A DNA stretch of 64,000 bases from Micromonospora cabrerizensis (lineage in GTDB: Bacteria; Actinomycetota; Actinomycetes; Mycobacteriales; Micromonosporaceae). Location: assembly GCF_022230955.1 (NCBI RefSeq), contig NZ_JAKKFI010000101.1, positions 21,541 to 85,540 of the forward strand. Direction: 5' to 3'. Of this stretch, positions 24,207-32,876 are shown piece after piece. The position numbers were made by a program, and so were the translations under genes. How positions within the stretch are numbered: the stretch's first letter is position 1; each line of letters starts with the position of its first letter. The notes under the pieces were generated by a model. That model saw only the letters and a list, made by a program, of their open reading frames with translations, did no database searches and was not told the DNA's origin.

Positions 24207-24668
24207 TCAAGGCCGGGTGGAGGGGCCCACGCCCGGGGATTCGACCAGCCGCGAGAGCACGATGGTGCTGCGGGTGGAGGTCACGAAGGACTCGGCGCGC
24301 AGCCGCTCCAGCGCCGCCTCCAGGTGGGCGATGTCGGCGGCGCGCAGGTGCACGAGTGCGTCTGCCTCTCCGGAGACCGTGTACGCGCCGACCACCTCGG
24401 GGTGTCGACGTGCGGCCACCCCGATCTGTGCGGGGGTGGTCCGGCCGGCGCAGAACAGCTCGACGAAGGCCTCCGTGGTCCACCCGACGGCGGCCGGGTC
24501 CACGACAGCGGTGAATCCCCTGATCACGCCGGTGGCCCGCAGCCGGTCGACGCGACGCTTGACCGCCGGGGCGGAGAGTGACACCCGGGTGCCGATGTCG
24601 GCGTACGACGCGCGGGCGTCGGCGACGAGTAACGCAATGATCCGCTGGTCTACCGCGTCTATCTGCAA
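24207..24668 (-). CDS. Lrp/AsnC-family transcriptional regulator
   Basis: A 153-residue regulator with an N-terminal helix-turn-helix (DQRIIALLVADARASYADIGTRVSLSAPAVKRRVDRL) and a C-terminal RAM ligand domain (VVGAYTVSGEADALVHLRA). Such proteins form octamers and respond to amino acids. TTG 24668 is chosen since IDAVDQRI follows at once and AGAGGCGG lies upstream; TTG 24689 is an alternative. It diverges from ddaH across about 68 bases, and similar Lrp-ddaH pairs suggest it controls arginine-derivative metabolism. A ligand cannot be named. Confidence 0.85.
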   Translation of the reverse strand: MQIDAVDQRIIALLVADARASYADIGTRVSLSAPAVKRRVDRLRATGVIRGFTAVVDPAAVGWTTEAFVELFCAGRTTPAQIGVAARRHPEVVGAYTVSGEADALVHLRAADIAHLEAALERLRAESFVTSTRSTIVLSRLVESPGVGPSTRP

Positions 24669-24722
24669 CGTTCCGCCTCTGGGAAGCAACGGTTGTGGCT
24701 GTTACCAAAGTTCAACGGTACC

Positions 24723-24728
24723 TACTCT
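24723..24728 (+). promoter_or_regulatory. -10 hexamer TACTCT of ddaH
   Basis: TACTCT ends 8 bases before GTG 24737 and only 2 before GTG 24731, which favours the later start on a leaderless transcript. The divergent Lrp gene starts about 55 bases away, so the regulator probably binds here. Confidence 0.4.
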
Positions 24729-24736
24729 TGGTGACC

Positions 24737-25561
24737 GTGAACCAGCACCGAGTCCCGCGAAAGCGGACATATCTCATGTGCTCGCCGGAGCACTTCGCGG
24801 TTGAGTACGCCATCAACCCGTGGATGGACGTGACCACCCCGGTCGACCGGGACCTGGCCGTCAAACAGTGGGACCGGCTGCGCGAGACGCTGGTCGGCCT
24901 CGGTCACGAGGTGCACCTGCTCACGCCCGGGCACGGCCTGCCCGACATGGTCTACGCCGCCAACGGCGCGTTCACCGTGGACGGCAGCGTGTACGGCGCA
25001 CGGTTCAAGCACGAGCAGCGGGCCGCCGAGGCCGCCGTTCACCATGCCTTCTACGAGTCGCAGGGCTGGCGGTTCATCGCACCGAGCGAGACCAACGAGG
25101 GTGAGGGCGACTTCGCGTACGTGCCGGAGGCGCACGGCGGGCTCATCCTGGCCGGGCACGGGTTCCGCACCGAGCTTCCGGCGCACGGTGAGGCGCAGGA
25201 GGCGTTGGGGCGGCCGGTGGTGTCGCTGCGCCTGATCGACCCTCGCTTCTACCACCTGGACGTGGCGCTCGCGGCCATCGACGACTCGAACGTCGTCTAC
25301 TTCCCGGGTGCGTTCTCGGCGGCCAGTCAGCGGGTGCTCACCCAGCTCTTCCCGGACGCGGTGATCGCCGACGACGAGGACGCGATGGCCTTCGGGCTGA
25401 ACCTGGTCAGCGACGGCGCCAACGTAGTACTCAACAGCGAGGCCACCCGCCTGGCCGGCAAGCTCAAGGCCGCCGGCTACACCCCGGTGCCGGTCGAGCT
25501 GGCCGAGCTGAAGAAGGGCGGCGGCAGCGTGAAGTGCTGCATCGCCGAACTGCGGCCCTGA
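24737..25561 (+). CDS. ddaH: Dimethylarginine dimethylaminohydrolase-like amidinohydrolase
   Basis: A 274-residue pentein-fold enzyme that would hydrolyse dimethylarginine to citrulline, or a related guanidino compound. Landmarks are RTYLMCSPEHFAVEYAINPWM at the N-terminus, ETNEGEGDF, the histidine in DPRFYHLDVALA and the C-terminal cysteine nucleophile GGSVKCCIAELRP. Two adjacent cysteines (CC) occur at the active-site position. GTG 24737 is placed 8 bases after TACTCT. It is divergent from an Lrp regulator and ends at a terminator shared with the binding-protein gene. Arginine deiminase lies 11 kb away. Confidence 0.85.
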   Translation: MNQHRVPRKRTYLMCSPEHFAVEYAINPWMDVTTPVDRDLAVKQWDRLRETLVGLGHEVHLLTPGHGLPDMVYAANGAFTVDGSVYGARFKHEQRAAEAAVHHAFYESQGWRFIAPSETNEGEGDFAYVPEAHGGLILAGHGFRTELPAHGEAQEALGRPVVSLRLIDPRFYHLDVALAAIDDSNVVYFPGAFSAASQRVLTQLFPDAVIADDEDAMAFGLNLVSDGANVVLNSEATRLAGKLKAAGYTPVPVELAELKKGGGSVKCCIAELRP

Positions 25562-25573
25562 CCCGCGAACGCC

Positions 25574-25608
25574 TCGGGGCCGGCCTCCCAACGGGAGACC
25601 GGCCCCGA
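25574..25608. terminator. Bidirectional terminator between ddaH and the ABC binding protein
   Basis: Arms 25574-25589 and 25593-25608 pair over 16 bases with one mismatch (TCGGGGCCGG then CCTCCC) around a 3-base loop. It sits 12 bases after ddaH and 21 bases after the convergent gene. No T-run is present, as is common in actinobacteria. Confidence 0.7.
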
Positions 25609-25628
25609 ATCGTGCTCCGGGTGGGCGT

Positions 25629-26816
25629 TCAGCCCAGCGTGGCCAGCTCGTTGATCAGCACGTTCGACATGACCTGACCGTCGCGCTGCACCTCCCGCAG
25701 ATACCACTTCTGCTGGGGCGTGCGCGGCTGGTTGAACTGCCAGATACCGCGCGGGCTGTCGATCTGGCCGATCTTGCCGAGTGCCAGGTTGACCTGCTGC
25801 GGGGTGGGTGACCCGCCGGTCAGCTGGATCGCCTGGTCGAGCACCTGCGCCGCGTCGTACGACGCCATCGCGTACGTGGTGGGCGTGACCTGGTACTTCT
25901 TGCGGTAGGCAGAGGCGAAGACCCGGTTGGACGTGTTGTTCAGGTCGGCCGAGTAGTTGAGCGCGGTCTGGATGCCCAGCGCGTTTTCCTTCAGGTTCTC
26001 CAGCACGGTGCCCTCGGTGAGGAAGCCGGGTGCGTAGATCGGCCCGGCGAACTTCTCCCGGAGCTGCTTGATGAACTCCACCGCGGCGTTGCCGGCGAAG
26101 AAGCAGAAGACGGCCGTGGGCTTCTTGGCCAGTGCCTTGGTGATGTCCGAGGCGTACGTCGTCTTGCCCGGGTTGGGGGTGGCGTTCGTGTAGGTCACCG
26201 GGTCGCCGATGCGTGGGTCGGTGGCGCCGAACTCCTGCCGGAAGCCGCGCACCACGTCCGGGCTGCCGACGTTCTCCGGCATGATGATCGCGACGCGGCC
26301 GTTCGCCGGCAACTGGTCGCGCAGGTAGCGGCCCAGCGCGCGGCCGGCCTCGTCCAGCACGTACGACGTCCGCCAGATGTAGAAGACGCTCTGCAGGCTG
26401 CTCGGTGAGGCGTTGGAGCCGATCAGCGGGACGCGGGCCTCCTCGACGGTGTCGCGGATGCCGACCATCACCGCCGAGTTGACCACGCCGGTGAGCGCCA
26501 GCACGCCCTGCTTGAGCAGGCCTTCGACGGCGGCCTTGCCGCTCTTCGCGGTGTCACCCTCGTCGGCGGTCAGCAGGTCGACGGGGTGGCCGCCCAGCCG
26601 CTGGTCGTGCAGGTCGAGGAAGAGCTGGAAGCCGTTGGTGATGTCGTCGCCGATGCTCTTGAACCCGCCGCCCTGCGGCGTGATCAACCCGATCTTGATC
26701 GGGCCGCGGTTGGCGGTCGGCTGGGCGTCGGTGTCGGAGCCACATCCGGCGACGAACCCGGTGGTACCGAGCGCGGCCAACAGTTGGAGCGCCCGCCTGC
26801 GATTCATCTGCGACAC
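25629..26816 (-). CDS. ABC transporter substrate-binding lipoprotein (branched-chain amino acid type)
   Basis: A 395-residue lipoprotein of the Leu/Ile/Val-binding (periplasmic binding protein type I) family. The signal peptide has two arginines (NRRRALQLLAALGTTGFVAGC) and a lipobox FVAGC. The mature part starts IKIGLITPQGGGFKSIGDDI, followed by GVVNSAVMVGIRDTVEEARVPLIGSNASPSSL, a typical ligand cleft. The GTG at 26816 has GGAAGGAA six bases upstream, better than ATG 26807. No permease or ATPase genes adjoin, so partners lie elsewhere or it is a sensor-type binding protein. Confidence 0.88.
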   Translation of the reverse strand: MSQMNRRRALQLLAALGTTGFVAGCGSDTDAQPTANRGPIKIGLITPQGGGFKSIGDDITNGFQLFLDLHDQRLGGHPVDLLTADEGDTAKSGKAAVEGLLKQGVLALTGVVNSAVMVGIRDTVEEARVPLIGSNASPSSLQSVFYIWRTSYVLDEAGRALGRYLRDQLPANGRVAIIMPENVGSPDVVRGFRQEFGATDPRIGDPVTYTNATPNPGKTTYASDITKALAKKPTAVFCFFAGNAAVEFIKQLREKFAGPIYAPGFLTEGTVLENLKENALGIQTALNYSADLNNTSNRVFASAYRKKYQVTPTTYAMASYDAAQVLDQAIQLTGGSPTPQQVNLALGKIGQIDSPRGIWQFNQPRTPQQKWYLREVQRDGQVMSNVLINELATLG

Positions 26817-26864
26817 CGAGTTCCTTCCAAGGAGCGTTACAGGGCCGAACACCGCCCCTCCGGC

Positions 26865-26893
26865 GTTCTACCTGGTCCGCGACGCTGCGTCAA
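26865..26893 (-). promoter_or_regulatory. Promoter of the binding-protein gene (TTGACG-17-TAGAAC)
   Basis: On the minus strand TTGACG (26888-26893) and TAGAAC (26865-26870) are separated by 17 bases, close to the main sigma consensus. The predicted start lies about 40 bases before the GTG, giving a leader with a strong ribosome binding site. Confidence 0.65.
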
Positions 26894-26896
26894 TGG

Positions 26897-27694
26897 CTAT
26901 AGATCATCGTGCAGGGACCGCAACACGTCGAGAACCCGTGGCCAGGCGGAGGACTCGGGGTCGATCAGCCCGAAATGCTCACATCCGGGTAGTTCAACAA
27001 GGGAGATATCGGATCCTCCGCTGCGGGCTTCTGTGACGAAGTCGCGGCTCATCTCCGCCGGAACCTGTTGATCCTCCGTGCCGTGCATGACTACGGTGCG
27101 TGTGCGAATGGGTACCAGCATTCGTGGATCCGCCGCCGCGTACCGGTCCGGGACCTCCGCTGGGCCACCGCCGAGCAACGCCGCCACCGCGCCCGCGTCC
27201 AGGTCCCGCCGGTACGCCTCACCCAGGTCGGCCACCGGGGCCAGGGCGAGCACCCCGGCCACCGTCGCCGGGGCGGTGGCCGCCACGTACATCGCCAGGT
27301 GCCCACCGGCAGAGTGCCCGAGCAGGATCGGCGCGGCCCGGGTCACCCGGCCGGGCAGCGCCTCGGCTGCCAGCGTGGGCAGCTCGGCCACCCCGGTCAG
27401 CACGTCGGTCAACGTGCCCGGCCAACCGCCTCCCGGCTGCCCGGTCCGCCGGTACTCCAACTGCGCCACCGGGTAACCGCAGGCGGCGAGAGCGGCGGCG
27501 AGCGGGCCGGTGTGCCGCCGGTCGTACTCGGCCCGCCAGAAACCGCCGTGCACCACGACGACCAGCGGTCGCGCCGGGCCGGCGCCCACCGGACAGCGCA
27601 GGTCGGCCACCTGGTCCGGGTGGTCGCCGTAGGCGACGGTCCGGTCGGGTGCCGGCGCGGGGCGGGTCAACACGGCGCGCGGGTCGACAGGCAT
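26897..27694 (-). CDS. Alpha/beta hydrolase (BD-FAE/kynurenine formamidase-like)
   Basis: A 265-residue serine hydrolase. Motifs: oxyanion VVVVHGGFWRAEYDRRH, nucleophile elbow LLGHSAGGHLAMY, an aspartate after VVMHGTEDQQVP and the late histidine in LPGCEHFGLID. HGGFWR and LGHSAGGHLA resemble kynurenine formamidase and BD-FAE esterases. The ATG has TACCGT 6 bases upstream. The gene ends next to the promoter of the binding-protein gene, and the substrate is unknown. Confidence 0.82.
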   Translation of the reverse strand: MPVDPRAVLTRPAPAPDRTVAYGDHPDQVADLRCPVGAGPARPLVVVVHGGFWRAEYDRRHTGPLAAALAACGYPVAQLEYRRTGQPGGGWPGTLTDVLTGVAELPTLAAEALPGRVTRAAPILLGHSAGGHLAMYVAATAPATVAGVLALAPVADLGEAYRRDLDAGAVAALLGGGPAEVPDRYAAADPRMLVPIRTRTVVMHGTEDQQVPAEMSRDFVTEARSGGSDISLVELPGCEHFGLIDPESSAWPRVLDVLRSLHDDL

Positions 27695-27787
27695 GGCGCG
27701 ACGGTAGCGCGCCCCGCCCGGGTGTTTCGGCCCCGGGAGTAGGTCCCGGGCGGCATGGGTCGCACCGGCTGGGTAAAGATGGACCCC

Positions 27788-28381
27788 ATGACCGAAGCGC
27801 GCTCCGCTGGACAAGACGACGAGCCCGGCACCGACGACCCGGGCCACTCCGGCACCGTTGTGGTGGTCGGCCCGGACGGCCGGCCGATCGGCACGATGCA
27901 GACCGACGACGGCCAGGGCGAGGACCCGACCCGCCTGGTCGAACAGCCGGCCAAGGTGATGCGGATCGGCAGCATGATCAAGCAGCTGCTGGAGGAGGTG
28001 AAGGCCGCACCCCTGGACGACGCCAGCCGCAACCGGATGCGGGAGATCCACGAGCGGTCGATCGTCGAGCTGAAGGAGGGCCTCGCCCCCGAGCTGCGCG
28101 ACGAGCTGGAGCGCATCTCGCTGCCCTTCGCCGAGGACAAGGCCCCCAGTGAGGGCGAGTTGCGGATCGCGCACGCCCAGCTCGTCGGTTGGCTGGAGGG
28201 CCTGTTCCACGGCATCCAGGCCGCCCTGGTGGCCCAGCAGATGGCCGCCCGGGTCCAGTTGGAGCAGATGCGCGGCGGCCGACAGGCGCTGCCCAGCGGC
28301 CCCGGCGGGATGGTCGCCGGGATGCCGGGCATCGCTCAGCCGGGCGGCGGTGAGGGCCACAACACCGGCCAGTACCTCTGA
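27788..28381 (+). CDS. bpa: Bacterial proteasome activator Bpa/PafE
   Basis: A 197-residue protein that would form a dodecameric ring on the 20S proteasome and open its gate without ATP. It is close to the mycobacterial protein in its core: LVEQPAKVMRIGSMIKQLLEE, LAPELRDELERISLPF and HAQLVGWLEGLFHGIQAALV. It ends in GTGQYL-like NTGQYL, the tail that docks into the proteasome. The N-terminal 55 residues are acidic and disordered. ATG 27788 follows TAAAGA by 8 bases. No proteasome genes are in this window. Confidence 0.93.
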   Translation: MTEARSAGQDDEPGTDDPGHSGTVVVVGPDGRPIGTMQTDDGQGEDPTRLVEQPAKVMRIGSMIKQLLEEVKAAPLDDASRNRMREIHERSIVELKEGLAPELRDELERISLPFAEDKAPSEGELRIAHAQLVGWLEGLFHGIQAALVAQQMAARVQLEQMRGGRQALPSGPGGMVAGMPGIAQPGGGEGHNTGQYL

Positions 28382-28399
28382 CCGGCCGTCACGGCCCGC

Positions 28400-29212
28400 T
28401 CAGCCCAACCCGAAGACCTTCTCCAGGTACGCCGCCACGCCGTCTTCGGTGTTCGCCGTCGTCACCTCGTCGGCGACCGCCAGGACGGCGCGGTGCGCGT
28501 TGGCGACCGCCACGCCCCGCCCAGCCCAGGTGAGCATCGGCACGTCGTTGGGCATGTCGCCGAAGGCCAGCACGTCGGCGGCGCTCACCCCGAGTCGATC
28601 GCAGTACCAGTCCAGGCCGGCCGCCTTGGTCACCCCGGCGGCGGAGATCTCCACCAGGCCGGAGGACGACGAGTGGGTGGCCTCGGCCAGCCCTGCCAAC
28701 GCTGCCGTGATCAACTCGACGAACGCGTCCGGGTCCTGCTCGCCGGCCCGCGCCAGCAGCTTCACCGCCGGCACCGAGAGCAACTCCTCCGGCGTCTCGA
28801 TCGGTCGGATCCCCTCGGGGTCGACGTCCCAGCGCAGCGGGTAGTGCGCCTCGTGTCGCATCTCCCGGCTGTTGAGGATCTCGACGGCGAAGCTGATGCC
28901 GGGCACCTCGGCGCGAAGCCTCCGGGCCACCTCGGCCAGGTGCTGCGGTGCGAGCGGGTCAGCCCGCAGCACCTCGTCGGAGAACGGGTCGTAGACCACG
29001 GCCCCGTTGGCGCAGACGGCCGGCAGAGGCTCGGCCAGTTGGTCGTACACCATCTTGAGCCAGCGGACCGGACGGCCGGTGACCAGGACGACCGGCGTGC
29101 CTCGCGCGGAGATCCGCGCGAGCACGTCGGCGGTGCGTGGGCTGACGGTGTGGTCGTCGCGGATCAGCGTGCCGTCGATGTCGGTGGCGATCAGGCGGGG
29201 TGTCTCGTGCAT
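28400..29212 (-). CDS. HAD-superfamily Cof-type phosphatase (second of a pair)
   Basis: A 270-residue hydrolase with HAD motif I IATDIDGTLIRDD, motif II VTGRPVR, motif III lysine in AVKLLAR/GVTKAAGL and motif IV FGDMPNDVPML. The large C2B-type cap lies between. Cof-type enzymes act on sugar phosphates, pyridoxal phosphate or FMN. The ATG overlaps the stop of the preceding HAD gene by one base (TGATG). The two proteins are clearly paralogous, so this is a local duplication. Substrate unknown. Confidence 0.88.
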   Translation of the reverse strand: MHETPRLIATDIDGTLIRDDHTVSPRTADVLARISARGTPVVLVTGRPVRWLKMVYDQLAEPLPAVCANGAVVYDPFSDEVLRADPLAPQHLAEVARRLRAEVPGISFAVEILNSREMRHEAHYPLRWDVDPEGIRPIETPEELLSVPAVKLLARAGEQDPDAFVELITAALAGLAEATHSSSSGLVEISAAGVTKAAGLDWYCDRLGVSAADVLAFGDMPNDVPMLTWAGRGVAVANAHRAVLAVADEVTTANTEDGVAAYLEKVFGLG

Positions 29213-30033
29213 CACCGGGACAGTAGCCGGTCCAGGTACACCGCCACCCCGTCGTCGTCGTTGCGCAGGGTCACCTCGTCGGCGGCGGCCCGGACGTCGG
29301 GGTGCGCGTTGGCCACCGCGACCCGCGCCCAGCCGGCCCACTCGAACATCGGCAGGTCGTTGGGCATGTCACCGAAGACCAACACGTCGGCCGGGTCGAC
29401 CCCGAGAGCCTGCGCCACCACGGCCAGCCCGCTCGCCTTGTCCACGCCGGGCGGGCAGATCTCGATGAAGCCGAGCCCTGCCTGGGTGAGCGTCGCGACC
29501 TGCGGTCCGACGATCCGGCGAGCCACCGCCAGCAGCTCGTCCACGTGGTGGTCGGCGGTGCGGGCGAACGCCTTGATCACGTCGCAGGCGAGGCACTCGT
29601 CGCGGGTGCGCGCCTCGAAGCGGTCCTGGTAGGGCCAGCTCTCGTGGTAGTCGCCCCAGAGCGGGGCGTCGTGCTCGTCGGACGCCTCGACCATCACGGT
29701 CAGCGGGCCGACCTCCGCCTCCAGGTCGGCGAGGAGGCGGGCCAGCACCTCGGCCGGCAGCCGCTCGTCGCGGAGCACCACCGGGCCGGTCGGGTCGCTC
29801 TGGTCGACCACCCGTCCGCCGCCGGCCATCACCAGGAAGTCGGCGGCGCGGATGTCGTTGCGGGTCAACTCGGTCAGCCGAGGGCCGCGACCGGTCGCGC
29901 CGACCACCGGAATTCCGGCGGCCCGCACCCGGTCGAGCACCCCATGGGTGTACGCGGAGACGGTCTCGTCGCTGCGGACCAGCGTCCCGTCGAGGTCGGT
30001 CGCGATCAGCTTGGGTAGTCCCGGGCGGGTCAT
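29212..30033 (-). CDS. HAD-superfamily Cof-type phosphatase (first of a pair)
   Basis: A 273-residue paralogue of the following gene: motif I IATDLDGTLVRSD, motif II GATGRGPRL, motif III region GVDKASGLAVV and motif IV FGDMPNDLPMFEW, with a C2-type cap between. AAGGAGGA precedes ATG 30033. Motif II has G before the threonine as in Cof proteins. It heads a two-gene operon; overlapping stop and start ensure similar expression. About 200 bases upstream contain no gene. Confidence 0.88.
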   Translation of the reverse strand: MTRPGLPKLIATDLDGTLVRSDETVSAYTHGVLDRVRAAGIPVVGATGRGPRLTELTRNDIRAADFLVMAGGGRVVDQSDPTGPVVLRDERLPAEVLARLLADLEAEVGPLTVMVEASDEHDAPLWGDYHESWPYQDRFEARTRDECLACDVIKAFARTADHHVDELLAVARRIVGPQVATLTQAGLGFIEICPPGVDKASGLAVVAQALGVDPADVLVFGDMPNDLPMFEWAGWARVAVANAHPDVRAAADEVTLRNDDDGVAVYLDRLLSR

Positions 30034-30236
30034 CGTTCCTCCTTCGCCCGCCGCCGTCGCAGCCTGCCGTGCGGTCGGAAAAGCCGAGGCCCGGCGTGAC
30101 GGCGGGCAGCAACCGTACCTCGCGGAACCGGTCGCATCCATGGCTTCCCGGCGAATCGGACGCCAACGAGCGGCACACCTTCGGTGTCCGTCGACCGCAG
30201 CGCGACGAGGACCCCGGTCGACCGGATCCGCGCAGC

Positions 30237-30971
30237 TCAGGACGAGGTGTCGGGGCGCGCGAACGGCGCGGCGGGGGTGACCGTCAGGTCGACCGGTGCG
30301 GGCAGGCCGTCCTCCTGCACCGGGTCGCGGTCCTTGCGACGGCGCCAGGCACGGGCCGGGGCGTCCCCGGGCCGGTCGTCGTCCTCCGGCGTCCCAACCG
30401 GCGCGGCCGGGGCCAGCCGCAGGGCCGCGCCGAACAGCACGCAGGCGGCGAAGGCCATGATCAGACCGCGGCCGTACTCGGCCCGGAAGCCGTCCTGCGC
30501 CGAGTAGAGGAAGGTCCGCTGACCGGAATCGTTGAGGGTGGCCGCGGCGGCGACCAGCAACGCCAGCAGGGCACCGGCCAGCGTGAGGCCCGCCAGCCGG
30601 GCATTCGACCGCACGGCCGCCGTGCCGCGCAGCGCCAGCACCACGGTGCAGACCAGGGCGAGGAGCCCGACCAGGTAGCCGACGCCGAAACCGCCGATCT
30701 CGGACACCCCGGCAGGCACCTCGATCGTGGTGTTCCCCTCGGGCCCGCCGTTCGGCAGGCTCATCACCAGCCACTCACCGACCATCGAGGCGACCCCTGC
30801 CACCGCGCCCAGACCGGCGAGCAGCAGAGGCAGCCGAGGGTCCTGGGTGAGCCCGGCCAGGGACCGACCGAACCGGCGGCGCGGGGCCGAGCCGTCGTCG
30901 CCACCCCACTCGATCACGGCCAGGCCGTCGGAGCGGTCGCCCTGCCGTGGGATGGGAATCTCCTCGGACAT
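30237..30971 (-). CDS. Hypothetical membrane protein with four helices
   Basis: A 244-residue protein I do not recognise. The first 40 residues are polar (IPIPRQGDRSDGLAVIEWGGDD), then come four hydrophobic helices (PRLPLLLAGLGAVAGVASMV, GYLVGLLALVCTVVLAL, AGLTLAGALLALLVAAAATL, LIMAFAACVLFGAALRLAP). A proline-rich, charged cytosolic tail follows. The loop after helix 1 carries NGGPEGNTTIEVPAGV and is probably outside. It stands between two gene-free spacers and diverges from the osmC gene. A good coding frame but no family assignment. Confidence 0.6.
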   Translation of the reverse strand: MSEEIPIPRQGDRSDGLAVIEWGGDDGSAPRRRFGRSLAGLTQDPRLPLLLAGLGAVAGVASMVGEWLVMSLPNGGPEGNTTIEVPAGVSEIGGFGVGYLVGLLALVCTVVLALRGTAAVRSNARLAGLTLAGALLALLVAAAATLNDSGQRTFLYSAQDGFRAEYGRGLIMAFAACVLFGAALRLAPAAPVGTPEDDDRPGDAPARAWRRRKDRDPVQEDGLPAPVDLTVTPAAPFARPDTSS

Positions 30972-31103
30972 CGGTCATCCTTCCGCCCGGTCACGGACCT
31001 GGATCGCATCATGGCACAGCCAGCTGTGCGTGACGGGGATCGCAGGGCGGGCGTCCGTGCCGGTCGGTCGCTCGGAGGTCACCTTTCCGCTAGCGTTCTC
31101 CCC

Positions 31104-31535
31104 ATGCCTATCCGTACCGCTTCAGCACAATGGCAGGGCAATCTCACCGAGGGTGCCGGCACCGTCCGCACCGGTAAGGGTGGCCTGTCCGGCAACTACT
31201 CCTTCAAGTCGCGCTTCGAGGAGGGTGAGGGCACCAACCCCGAGGAGCTGATCGCCGCCGCGCACGCCGGCTGCTTCTCGATGGCGTTCTCGAAGGCCCT
31301 CGCCGACGCGGGTTCGACGGCGACCTCGGTCGAGACCACCGCCAAGGTCCACCTGGACAAGACCGACGCCGGGATGACCGTGACCCGGATCGACCTGGAG
31401 ACCGTCGGCCAGGTCCCGGGCATCGACGACGCGGAGTTCCAGAAGCTCGCCGAGGCCGCCAAGGCCAACTGCCCCATCTCGCGCCTGCTCTCGCCCGGCG
31501 CCGAGATCACCCTCAGCGCCCGCCTGGCTTCCTGA
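31104..31535 (+). CDS. osmC: OsmC-family peroxiredoxin
   Basis: A 143-residue thiol peroxidase that reduces organic hydroperoxides. The two catalytic cysteines are visible in AAHAGCFSMAF and KANCPISRLL, and the assisting residues in SFKSRFEEG and NPEELIAAA match OsmC rather than Ohr. The ATG has TAGCGT 7 bases upstream. It is a single gene ending at a hairpin (31561-31606). Reductant and regulation are not evident. Confidence 0.92.
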   Translation: MPIRTASAQWQGNLTEGAGTVRTGKGGLSGNYSFKSRFEEGEGTNPEELIAAAHAGCFSMAFSKALADAGSTATSVETTAKVHLDKTDAGMTVTRIDLETVGQVPGIDDAEFQKLAEAAKANCPISRLLSPGAEITLSARLAS

Positions 31536-31560
31536 GCCGGTCGACCCACGAACCGCTCGA

Positions 31561-31606
31561 CCACGGAGAGAGTCCTCGCCCACCTCGGGAATCACTCTCT
31601 CCGTGG
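31561..31606. terminator. Hairpin downstream of osmC
   Basis: Arms 31561-31573 (CCACGGAGAGAGT) and 31594-31606 are perfectly complementary over 13 bases with a 20-base loop. It lies 26 bases after the osmC stop. No T-run follows. Confidence 0.65.
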
Positions 31607-31676
31607 ACCCGCGGGCCCGGTGCGGTGCCCCAACTGACCGGGCCTCACGCACCCCGCATCGGGCACAATGGGTGAG

Positions 31677-32030
31677 GTGCCGGTGGAGATGACCCGTGAG
31701 CGCTTCGAGGAACTCGTCGGCGATGCCCTCGACGAGGTGCCCGAGGAACTGCTCGGCCTGATGAACAACGTGGTGATCCTGGTCGAGGACGACCCGCCGC
31801 CGGGTGAGGCCGACCTGCTCGGTCTCTACGAGGGCCATGCCCTCACCAGCCGCGGCTGGGACTACTCAGGCGTCCTTCCGGACCGGATCTTCATCTACCG
31901 ACACCCGATCCTGCGGATCTGCGACAACGACGACGACGTCGTCGACGAGGTGGCGGTGACCGTCGTGCACGAGATCGCCCACCACTTCGGCATCGACGAC
32001 GAGCGGCTGCACGCGCTGGGCTGGGGCTGA
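31677..32030 (+). CDS. Small metallopeptidase-fold protein (HExxH)
   Basis: A 117-residue zincin-like protein with the metal motif VVHEIAHHFGIDDERLHALG, giving H, H and a downstream acid as ligands, after a helical start RFEELVGDALDEVPEEL and strand NVVILVEDDP. Members are short actinobacterial and proteobacterial peptidase-like proteins with no known substrate. The start is uncertain: ATG 31668, GTG 31677 and GTG 31683 are all in frame; CACAAT at 31664-31669 as a weak -10 would favour 31677. Confidence 0.8.
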   Translation: MPVEMTRERFEELVGDALDEVPEELLGLMNNVVILVEDDPPPGEADLLGLYEGHALTSRGWDYSGVLPDRIFIYRHPILRICDNDDDVVDEVAVTVVHEIAHHFGIDDERLHALGWG

Positions 32031-32141
32031 GCGTCACCGGTCAGCGGCAGCCCGACCCGCCACACGGCCGATGTCCCGTGGTTGCCCGGGTCGCCTACCT
32101 TCGGTGCAGCGACCGCAACCCCTGTCAGGAGGCACCCTTTC

Positions 32142-32864
32142 ATGCGCAGCGAGCTGTTCTCCTCGGAGAACCTGGAAAAGGAGTCCGCACAGCCCGGCAT
32201 GCGGCTGCAGAACTCCAAGATGTTGAAGATCGAGCTCAACGGTGAGGCGATGGCCCGGGTCGGGTCGATGGTCGCCTACCAGGGAAATGTGCAGTTCCAG
32301 GCGTTGGGCTCGGGTGGGCTCGGCAAGTTTCTCAAGCAGAAGCTCACCGGCGAGGGCGTCCCGCTGATGAAGGTCTCCGGCCAGGGTGACGTCTTCCTCG
32401 CCGAGCTGGCCAAGGACGTGCACATCATCGACCTGGAGCCGGGCGACGCCCTCTCCATCAACGGCTCCAGCGTGCTCGCCTTCGACTCTTCCCTCCAGTA
32501 CGACATCCGGATGGTCGGCGGCGCCGGGATGGCCTCCTCGTCCGGCCTGTTCAACTGCGTGTTCAGCGGCCACGGCCGGATCGCCATCACCACCAAGGGC
32601 ACGCCCGTCGTGCTCAACGTGGACGCGCCGACGTACGTCGACCCGCAGGCCGCGGTCTGCTGGTCGGCCAACCTCCAGACCGGCTACCACCGCGCCGAGC
32701 AGATGGGCCTCGGCACACTGCTGGGCCGACGCACCGGTGAGTCGTTCACGATGAGCTTCGCCGGCCAGGGCTTCGTGGTGGTGCAGCCGTCCGAGGAGCC
32801 GCCGGTCATGGGCAGCGGTCAGCAGCAGCAGGAGGGTGGTCTGCTCGGCGGTCTGCTGAGCTGA
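32142..32864 (+). CDS. AIM24-family protein
   Basis: A 240-residue all-beta protein of the AIM24 family (named after a yeast mitochondrial protein; TRAP-like double-psi fold). Landmarks: LKIELNGEAMARVGSMVAYQG, FLAELAKDVHIIDLEPGDAL, GLFNCVFSGHGRIAITTKG and VDAPTYVDPQAAVCWSANL. It ends in a glutamine-rich and GGLLGGLLS tail. AGGAGG lies nine bases before the ATG. The role in bacteria is unclear. It faces pheA across a strong hairpin. Confidence 0.88.
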   Translation: MRSELFSSENLEKESAQPGMRLQNSKMLKIELNGEAMARVGSMVAYQGNVQFQALGSGGLGKFLKQKLTGEGVPLMKVSGQGDVFLAELAKDVHIIDLEPGDALSINGSSVLAFDSSLQYDIRMVGGAGMASSSGLFNCVFSGHGRIAITTKGTPVVLNVDAPTYVDPQAAVCWSANLQTGYHRAEQMGLGTLLGRRTGESFTMSFAGQGFVVVQPSEEPPVMGSGQQQQEGGLLGGLLS

Positions 32865-32876
32865 CCGCAGCGGCGC

